Source of the DNA: Hydrogenovibrio sp. UBA654
GTDB taxonomy: Bacteria; Pseudomonadota; Gammaproteobacteria; Thiomicrospirales; Thiomicrospiraceae
Length of the DNA: 21,010 nt
Reading direction: 5' to 3'
Assembly: GCA_002299585.1 (NCBI GenBank)
Contig: DBOE01000041.1
Coordinates: forward strand, 9,369 to 30,378
Shown: piece after piece, positions 15,805 through 21,010 of the stretch
Position numbering within the stretch: the first letter of the stretch is position 1
How the letters are laid out: every line of letters starts with the position of its first letter
The notes under the pieces: model-generated
What the model saw: only the letters and a program-made list of their open reading frames with translations
Database searches by the model: none
Told to the model about the DNA's origin: nothing
Translations under genes and position numbers: made by a program

Positions 15805-16326
15805 GTGTTTAGAATAGAAAAAATTGACCCAAAAATATTTCGCCAAAAAACTCGTAAGGCTAGCTTTATTATTATAGCAATCTTTGTAACATTCGCCTTG
15901 CCACTATCATATTTTACTCAAATATTTTTTAGCAATTTTTCTATAAACCCTTATCTACTAAATTTTTCAGGAGCTTTACTCGGTTTATTTATAACTTTTT
16001 GGATAGTTAAAGTCTTCTTTGCTGATAAAGAATGGATGAAAGAAGCTATGTATTCTTGGCAATTAAAACGCAGCTTAGCTAGGCTTTACAATATAGTTGA
16101 AACACTAAAAGAAAAAGCACACAATAAAGATATCCAAGCTATGAAATTACTTAGATTTTACCACCTAGCTTTAGAACAAATGTATAACCTAGAAAATAAT
16201 AATCACGCAAGCATTGAGTTAATAGCAGAAAAACAAGAGTTAATAGAAAATATGCAACAACTAAATTTAGACTTAAACCAAATAACATTTGATAAAAAAC
16301 TAATAAATAACTATAAAAATAGTTAA
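15805..16326 (+). CDS. DUF3087-like two-helix membrane protein
   Basis: The 173-residue product resembles gammaproteobacterial DUF3087 proteins of unknown function, from my recall of the W-x-LK-x-x-L-x-R-x-Y segment and the helical tail. Two hydrophobic helices (about 20-42 and 49-72) are followed by FADKEWMKEAMYSWQLKRSL and a charged, probably coiled-coil, cytoplasmic region to the C-terminus. Start is GTG at 15805; the upstream ATG at 15792 is out of frame and closes after two codons. The gene is divergent from queA and converges on hemG, with 37 nt between the stops and no clear terminator there. The family match is from memory and moderately certain. Confidence 0.8.
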   Translation: MFRIEKIDPKIFRQKTRKASFIIIAIFVTFALPLSYFTQIFFSNFSINPYLLNFSGALLGLFITFWIVKVFFADKEWMKEAMYSWQLKRSLARLYNIVETLKEKAHNKDIQAMKLLRFYHLALEQMYNLENNNHASIELIAEKQELIENMQQLNLDLNQITFDKKLINNYKNS

Positions 16327-16363
16327 AACATTATAGCTCTTGCTTAGAATAACTAGTTCAATT

Positions 16364-16888
16364 TTAAGTTTCTAAAATACTACAAAACTCATCAACTTTT
16401 TGCCAGTTAGTAAACTCTATATTAGTACTTTGCTCTGTTGGTCCTTTGGTTATTTTCATGATAAATTTGATCATAGCTCTGTCAAAAAAATTATATTTTG
16501 AATAGTTTATTCTACCCGCAAATATAGCAATATTTTGTGGTTGCCATTGTGATCTTTTTATAAATTTTGCGGCATAACTATTAGTAGATGGGTTGTCTTT
16601 TCCTCGCTTTCTAGCTGTTGCATTTACAATAAAAAATGCATTAACTTTACTAGATAGTAGTTGTTTGTTTTTCTCAATAAACTTATATATTTTTTTATTA
16701 AACTTGCCGTATCTAATTGCTGCTCCAATAACTATTTCATCATATTCATCTATATTGATACTCTCTACATTTTCAATGGATATTGTTATAATTTCGTTTT
16801 CTGTTTTTTTGCGTTTAGTCGCTATATATTCACTAATTTTTTTGGTTTGCCCATCTACAGAGGCATAAATAATTAATATTCTTATCAT
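16364..16888 (-). CDS. hemG: Menaquinone/ubiquinone-dependent protoporphyrinogen oxidase HemG
   Basis: HemG is a flavodoxin-like FMN enzyme that oxidises protoporphyrinogen IX to protoporphyrin IX, passing electrons to respiratory quinones at the membrane. The 174 residues align with E. coli HemG (181): an N-terminal phosphate-binding loop YASVDGQTKKI, VIGAAIRYGKFN, VNATARK, TNSYAAKFIKRSQWQP, AGRINYSKYNFFDRAMIKFIMK and a final TNWQKV. The segment between SQW and MIKFIMK is the loop that separates HemG from ordinary flavodoxins. The ATG overlaps the yejF stop by 4 nt (ATGA), so it is likely translated with yejF. There is no other heme gene in the window. Confidence 0.93.
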   Translation of the reverse strand: MIRILIIYASVDGQTKKISEYIATKRKKTENEIITISIENVESINIDEYDEIVIGAAIRYGKFNKKIYKFIEKNKQLLSSKVNAFFIVNATARKRGKDNPSTNSYAAKFIKRSQWQPQNIAIFAGRINYSKYNFFDRAMIKFIMKITKGPTEQSTNIEFTNWQKVDEFCSILET

Positions 16889-18507
16889 GCGTAAACTTCT
16901 TTTACTAGTTCTGGGGCAGAGTTTAATAGCTTTTTAGTATATTCATGTTGTGGATTTTTCATTACATCCTGTACATTTCCTTGCTCTACTATTTTACCAT
17001 CTTTCATTACTGCTACTTGGTGTGCAACTCTTGAAATAATTGAGAGGTCGTGGGTAATAAATAAGTATGTCATTTGATATTTTTGCTGTAAGCTTTCTAA
17101 TAAGGCTAATACTTGTGCTCTAACACTTACATCTAAAGCACTAGTTAGTTCATCGCAGATAATTATCTCAGGCTCTACGGCTAAGGCTCTAGCAATGCCA
17201 ATTCTTTGCTTTTGTCCTCCCGAAAACTCATGTGGATAGCGGTATTTATGCTCTATTTCTAAACCTACTTGCTGTAATAGTTCATCTATTCTTTGATCTT
17301 GGTCTATTTTTTTTGCTGAGCCTATTTTTAAACTAGTTATGCCTTCTCTTATTATTTCACTAATCGTCATGCGTGGGTTAAGGGCAGAAAAAGGATCTTG
17401 AAAAATAACCTGTACCCTTTTACGAAAAGGCTTCATCTGTTTATCACTTAACTTGGATAAATCAATATAATCATTGCCATTTTGTAAATCTATTTCACCC
17501 TTAGTGGTGGTTATTAGTTTTAAAATGGCTTTTCCTATGGTACTTTTGCCACTGCCTGATTCTCCAACCAGAGCAAGAGTTTGCCCTCTATACAAGGTCA
17601 AATTAACACCATTTACAGCTTTTACATAACCCACTGTGCGCTGAAACAGACCCTTTTTAATTGGAAAATAAACTTTTAAGCCGTTAATGTTTAATATTTT
17701 TTTTGTTACTATATTTGTTTTGAATTCTTTAGCTGGCACAGCATCTTGTAGTAATTTTTTGGTATATTGGTGAGATGGATTAGTAAAAAATTGTTCTTTT
17801 AGAGCTTGTTCGACAATTTCACCCTGTTTCATTACTGCAACTGTATCAGCAATTTCATTTACTACTCCCATGTCGTGGGTTATAAATAAAATGGCTAGAT
17901 TTCTTTCTTCTCTAATTTTTTTGAGTAGGTTCAAAACTTGTGCTTGAATAGTTACATCTAGTGCCGTGGTTGGTTCGTCGGCAATTAATAGTTCTGGTTC
18001 ACAAGCTAAAGCCATCGCAATCATTACTCTTTGTTTTTGCCCACCTGATAATTGATGTGGATACCAATCATAGCGTTGATCTCCATCTGTAATACCAACC
18101 TCATAGAATAAAGAAACAACTTTTTTTCTTGCTTGTTTTTTATTTAAACCAAGGTGAACTCTTAAAACTTCTGCAACCTGCTCCCCTACTTTCATAACTG
18201 GATTAAGTGAAGTCATAGGTTCTTGAAAAATCATTGCTATTTGTCGTCCTCTCACTTTTTGCATTTGTTGTTCTGGTAATTTAAAAAGGTTTTGTGATTT
18301 ATCGTTAGAAAATAAATTAACTTCTCCTTCAGTAATAACAAGACTTTCCGATAATAAACGCATAATAGCAAGAGATGTTAGTGATTTACCACTTCCTGAT
18401 TCGCCAACCAAAACAAATATTTCACCTTTGTTAATACTAAAAGAGACCCTTTTAACTAATTCAGTATCTTTAACTGTTATTGTTAAGTTTTTCACCGATA
18501 AAATCAT
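16885..18507 (-). CDS. yejF: Peptide ABC transporter, duplicated ATP-binding protein YejF
   Basis: YejF energises the YejABEF importer for oligopeptides and, in some bacteria, microcin C. The 540-residue protein is a tandem fusion of two ABC ATPase domains, as in E. coli YejF (529). The first has Walker A GESGSGKS (35-42), a QEPMTSLNPVM Q-loop, LSGGQKQR, LLIADEPTTALD and a switch ITHD. The second has a further GESGSGKS (~314), QDPFSALNPRM, FSGGQKQRIGIARAL, IIICDELTSALD and ITHD. Each domain ends with an oligopeptide-family tail (NPSHQYTKKLL, NPQHEYTKKLL). No yejA, yejB or yejE lies next to it, so partners must be elsewhere or absent. It overlaps hemG by 4 nt. Confidence 0.92.
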   Translation of the reverse strand: MILSVKNLTITVKDTELVKRVSFSINKGEIFVLVGESGSGKSLTSLAIMRLLSESLVITEGEVNLFSNDKSQNLFKLPEQQMQKVRGRQIAMIFQEPMTSLNPVMKVGEQVAEVLRVHLGLNKKQARKKVVSLFYEVGITDGDQRYDWYPHQLSGGQKQRVMIAMALACEPELLIADEPTTALDVTIQAQVLNLLKKIREERNLAILFITHDMGVVNEIADTVAVMKQGEIVEQALKEQFFTNPSHQYTKKLLQDAVPAKEFKTNIVTKKILNINGLKVYFPIKKGLFQRTVGYVKAVNGVNLTLYRGQTLALVGESGSGKSTIGKAILKLITTTKGEIDLQNGNDYIDLSKLSDKQMKPFRKRVQVIFQDPFSALNPRMTISEIIREGITSLKIGSAKKIDQDQRIDELLQQVGLEIEHKYRYPHEFSGGQKQRIGIARALAVEPEIIICDELTSALDVSVRAQVLALLESLQQKYQMTYLFITHDLSIISRVAHQVAVMKDGKIVEQGNVQDVMKNPQHEYTKKLLNSAPELVKEVYA

Positions 18508-18569
18508 TAAAAATCACCAAAGAAGAATAAAAAGATAAGTTTACATTATCAATAACCAAGCTACAAATG

Positions 18570-18595
18570 TTAAATATTAAATATTAAATATTAAA
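18570..18595. repeat. Short tandem repeat of TTAAATA (3.7 copies)
   Basis: Three perfect 7-bp units TTAAATA are followed by TTAAA. Such slippage-prone AT repeats are common in AT-rich intergenic DNA. Copy number could vary between strains; a role in spacing yejF promoter elements is only a possibility. Confidence 0.7.
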
Positions 18596-18599
18596 ACAA

Positions 18600-18724
18600 A
18601 CTTCTAAAATACCTAGTGGGCAAGCGGTGATGATATATGCCAATTTTAGAGGTCTACGGTAGCTAAATAGAGATTTCAGCAACTTACATATGCTTGTAAA
18701 TTAGCGTAAAACTTTAGCTATTTA
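18600..18724 (+). other. Possible structured RNA upstream of relA
   Basis: An 11-bp stem (18600-18610 with 18643-18653, one G-U wobble in the rightward RNA, a C-A mismatch in the opposite strand) encloses a GGCA/TGCC stem (18619-18622 with 18638-18641). A second 7-bp stem (18664-18670 with 18718-18724) encloses a TTACA/TGTAA hairpin (18684-18699). The wobble favours a rightward transcript. I match it to no known RNA family, and AT-rich DNA yields many chance stems. It could be a relA leader or a separate small RNA. Confidence 0.25.
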
Positions 18725-18771
18725 AAACCTTTTATGGTTAAATCTATACTCTTTAAAAATTATTTAAACAA

Positions 18772-20934
18772 ATGACCCCACAAGAGCTACATAAAAAAGT
18801 ATTTAAGAAAGAAACAATATCAACACAGTCCTTTAAAGCGTGTTTAATGGCTTTAGAGGCTTATAATTTGCCACAAAAAAGCCATGTCTATAGTACAGAA
18901 GTGTCGATTATTCTTGCCGATTTAAACTTAGATGAAGAAACTCTAATTGCTGCTTTAGTTAGTGATAAAAGACTTGAACGCATTTATTGCGACAAAGATA
19001 TTGAAAGTTTATTTGGTGCAGAAATATCTAAACTAACCAAAGGGATTCGTAAACTAAATCTATTAAAAGAATTTGCTAGTTCTACTATTTCAAACGATCA
19101 ACAAATCGAACACATGCGTCAGATGTTATTAACCATGACTTCTGATATTAGAATCATGCTTGTTAAATTAGCCTATCGAGTTGCTAGATTACGAAATTTA
19201 AAAAATGAACCAGAAGAAATGCACTACTTAATCGCTAATGAAACACAACTTATTTTTGCCCCGCTTGCTAATCGTCTTGGAATCGCTCAATTAAAATGGG
19301 AACTAGAGGACTTATCTTTTAGGTTTTTAAAACCTAATATTTATAAAAATATAGCTTACCAATTAGATTCTAAAAGGGCTCAAAGAGAAGAGTATATAAA
19401 TAATATAATTGATACTCTTAAAATAATGTTTCAGGATAATTTTAATGAATCTAGTGATTTTTTTAAAGTAACTGGTCGCCCAAAACACATTTATAGCATT
19501 TGGAAAAAAATGTCTAATAAAAACCTATCTATTGAACAACTATATGATTTGAGGGCCGTAAGAATACATGTAGATACTATTGAACAGTGCTACGAAGTTC
19601 TTAGCATGATACATACTCGCTGGAATTATATAAAAAAAGAGTTTGATGATTACATAGCTAGACCAAAAGAAAACGGTTACCAGTCCATTCATACAGTTAT
19701 TATTGCTAGCGAAAATAAAACCGTAGAAATTCAAATTAGGACTCAAAAAATGCACTACAACTCGGAGTATGGCGTTGCTGCACATTGGCGTTATAAGGAA
19801 GGCACTAAAAAATATATTAACTCAAGACTTGAGCAAAGTATTAATCTTGTTCGACAAATACTTGAATACAATGACAACCATGATCTACTAAATGAGATTA
19901 GTACCGAGCTTCAATCTGAACACATATACATAATGACCCCTAAAGATGAAATAATAACTCTACGCAAAGGTGCTACTTCTTTAGATTTTGCCTATTATAT
20001 TCATACAGAATTAGGTCATAGATGTCGTGGGGCAAAAGTTAACAATAAAATTGTTCCCATAACTTACCAATTAAACACTGGTGATAAGGTTGAAATTTTA
20101 ACCGTAAAAGAAGGTAACCCAAATAGGAACTGGCTAAACCCAAATCTTAAATACTTAGCGACTAGCCGAGCAAGAACAAAAGTTAGATCATGGTTTAACC
20201 AGCAAGATAGAAGTACCAATATAGAAATAGGCGAAGCCTTATACAATAAAGAAGCAAAAAGGCTACATGCTCAAAACATCGACTTAAATAAAGTTTTGGT
20301 TAAATTTAAAATAAAAAATAAGACATTATTCTTTGAAAATATTGGCCGAGGTCAAATTAATGAACGACAATTAAACGATACTATCCAACGCCTTATAACC
20401 AACAGAGAAGACCTAGATAAAAAAACAAAGCAAGCTAGGCCATTTAACGACAATACTGGTGAAGATACAAAAACTCTAAAGGCTTATGTAGTAGGAACTC
20501 CACAACTTAATACCAATCTGGCACCTTGCTGTAAACCAACTAAAATTGACGAAATAATAGGTTATGTTACTCGTGGTCGTGGTATAACCGTACACTCAAA
20601 ATTATGTAACAACATCCTAAATTTAACCCATGAAGAGCAACAAAGGCTAATCTCGGTTAGTTGGAATAATCAAGATTTTACTAAAGATGCCATCTTTATA
20701 GCAGAGCTTGATATTCTTTGTTTTGATAGAAAAGGGCTGCTTAAAGATATATTTAACCTATTTTCTAAATTTAATATTAATTTGACCTCCTCAAAGACTA
20801 AATCAGATAAAAAAGATGGTTCGGTTACTATGAGTTTTTCTGTTGAAATTAGTTCTGTAATTAATATCGGTGAATTATTAGATTCTATAGAAGCAATAGA
20901 TAATATTGAATTAGTTTCTATTAATTTGGATTAA
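18772..20934 (+). CDS. relA: GTP pyrophosphokinase RelA, (p)ppGpp synthetase
   Basis: RelA makes pppGpp and ppGpp on stalled ribosomes carrying uncharged tRNA, triggering the stringent response. The 720 residues compare with 744 in E. coli. The N-terminal hydrolase-like domain has lost the HD pair (AALVSD at 60-65, serine for histidine), so it should lack hydrolase activity. The synthetase domain (about 225-345) carries EFDD at 290-293, the EXDD signature of monofunctional RelA rather than the RXKD of SpoT/Rel, and NGYQSIHT. A TGS domain spans about 384-446. A zinc-finger-like region has C586, C587, H608 and C612, and a C-terminal ACT domain follows from ~640. The ATG at 18772 has no clear Shine-Dalgarno. 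The gene is divergent from yejF and converges on a tRNA. Confidence 0.96.
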   Translation: MTPQELHKKVFKKETISTQSFKACLMALEAYNLPQKSHVYSTEVSIILADLNLDEETLIAALVSDKRLERIYCDKDIESLFGAEISKLTKGIRKLNLLKEFASSTISNDQQIEHMRQMLLTMTSDIRIMLVKLAYRVARLRNLKNEPEEMHYLIANETQLIFAPLANRLGIAQLKWELEDLSFRFLKPNIYKNIAYQLDSKRAQREEYINNIIDTLKIMFQDNFNESSDFFKVTGRPKHIYSIWKKMSNKNLSIEQLYDLRAVRIHVDTIEQCYEVLSMIHTRWNYIKKEFDDYIARPKENGYQSIHTVIIASENKTVEIQIRTQKMHYNSEYGVAAHWRYKEGTKKYINSRLEQSINLVRQILEYNDNHDLLNEISTELQSEHIYIMTPKDEIITLRKGATSLDFAYYIHTELGHRCRGAKVNNKIVPITYQLNTGDKVEILTVKEGNPNRNWLNPNLKYLATSRARTKVRSWFNQQDRSTNIEIGEALYNKEAKRLHAQNIDLNKVLVKFKIKNKTLFFENIGRGQINERQLNDTIQRLITNREDLDKKTKQARPFNDNTGEDTKTLKAYVVGTPQLNTNLAPCCKPTKIDEIIGYVTRGRGITVHSKLCNNILNLTHEEQQRLISVSWNNQDFTKDAIFIAELDILCFDRKGLLKDIFNLFSKFNINLTSSKTKSDKKDGSVTMSFSVEISSVINIGELLDSIEAIDNIELVSINLD

Positions 20935-20947
20935 TCTTATAAACATC

Positions 20948-20978
20948 AAAAAAAACCCATCAGCAATTTATGCTGTGG
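20948..20978 (-). terminator. Rho-independent terminator of the right-edge tRNA
   Basis: On the minus strand a CAGCA/TGCTG stem closes a 5-nt loop, extended past a bulge by CC/GG pairs, and is followed by eight T. The T run is only on the leftward side, so it terminates the tRNA transcript rather than relA. Confidence 0.7.
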
Positions 20979-20989
20979 ATTCTAAAATA

Positions 20990-21010
20990 TGGCGTCCCGT
21001 AGGGGAGTCG
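20990..21010 (-). tRNA. 3' end of a tRNA, probably tRNA-Glu, cut by the window edge
   Basis: The last 21 bases on the leftward strand read as a T-loop end (CGACT), a T-stem strand CCCCT, acceptor strand ACGGGAC, discriminator G and CCA. The acceptor strand, the discriminator and the CCCCT T-stem resemble bacterial tRNA-Glu (E. coli ends CCCCTAGGGGACGCCA). The anticodon is outside the window, so the identity is an inference. Confidence 0.75.

Larger units (their letters stand above)
18508..18771. other. Unusual 264-bp intergenic region between divergent yejF and relA
   Basis: This gap holds three full and one partial copies of TTAAATA (18570-18595), a stretch that looks richer in G+C (about 18611-18662), and several inverted repeats described separately. 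A TATACT (18745-18750) just before relA is a possible -10, with a poor TTAAAA 17 bp upstream; relA has no recognisable Shine-Dalgarno. On the yejF side only a GGTGA ribosome-binding site is clear. Confidence 0.5.

Noticed and set aside
16593..16876. Two overlapping rightward open frames antisense to hemG
   Set aside because: Their hydrophobic composition reflects the complement of AT-rich hemG codons, and hemG is clearly conserved.
1..21010. CRISPR arrays, insertion sequences, prophage genes, attachment sites and defence or toxin systems
   Set aside because: No regularly spaced repeats, transposase or integrase motifs, terminal inverted repeats, or defence-type domains were seen; every sizeable open frame is a housekeeping gene or a small membrane protein.

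Overview
The window looks like a chromosomal segment of an AT-rich gammaproteobacterium (roughly one third G+C by eye, with many A/T homopolymers). The gene neighbourhoods are typical of that class: yafS/rnhA beside divergent gloB-mltD, dapD-yffB-dapE, queA-tgt-yajC-secD-secF, and a HemG-type protoporphyrinogen oxidase. The base composition and compact, overlapping genes would fit a marine or host-associated, possibly symbiotic lineage, but the sequence alone does not settle the species. I see no insertion sequence, prophage, CRISPR array, toxin-antitoxin pair or defence locus.

Layout. Positions 1-3055 are leftward: yafS, rnhA and an exported M23 peptidase, closely packed, then trhP, which runs off the left edge. 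Positions 3124-5453 are rightward: gloB and the lipoprotein transglycosylase mltD. Two leftward tRNA genes, Arg(ACG) and Ser(TGA), follow with their own promoter and terminator (5452-5705). Positions 5906-8419 are a rightward lysine/diaminopimelate operon: dapD, yffB, dapE and a 71-residue two-helix membrane protein. Positions 8449-15720 are leftward: queA and tgt (queuosine), yajC, secD and secF (Sec translocon accessories), then prfC. A DUF3087-like membrane protein is divergent from queA (15805-16326). It converges on a leftward yejF-hemG pair (16364-18507). A 264-bp gap with possible RNA structure precedes rightward relA (18772-20934). The window ends in the 3' end of a leftward tRNA, probably tRNA-Glu, behind its terminator.

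Functions. The content is core housekeeping: cell-wall precursor synthesis (dapD/dapE) and remodelling (mltD, M23), tRNA supply and wobble-uridine or wobble-guanosine modification (trhP, queA, tgt), translation termination (prfC), protein export (yajC/secDF), methylglyoxal detoxification (gloB), heme synthesis (hemG), peptide uptake (yejF) and the stringent response (relA).

No convincing undescribed system is present. The points most worth a second look are: a set of long pure G/C runs inside housekeeping genes, including C11 in trhP; two overlapping perfect inverted repeats between yajC and secD; a possible structured RNA between yejF and relA; and a small uncharacterised membrane protein translationally coupled to dapE.
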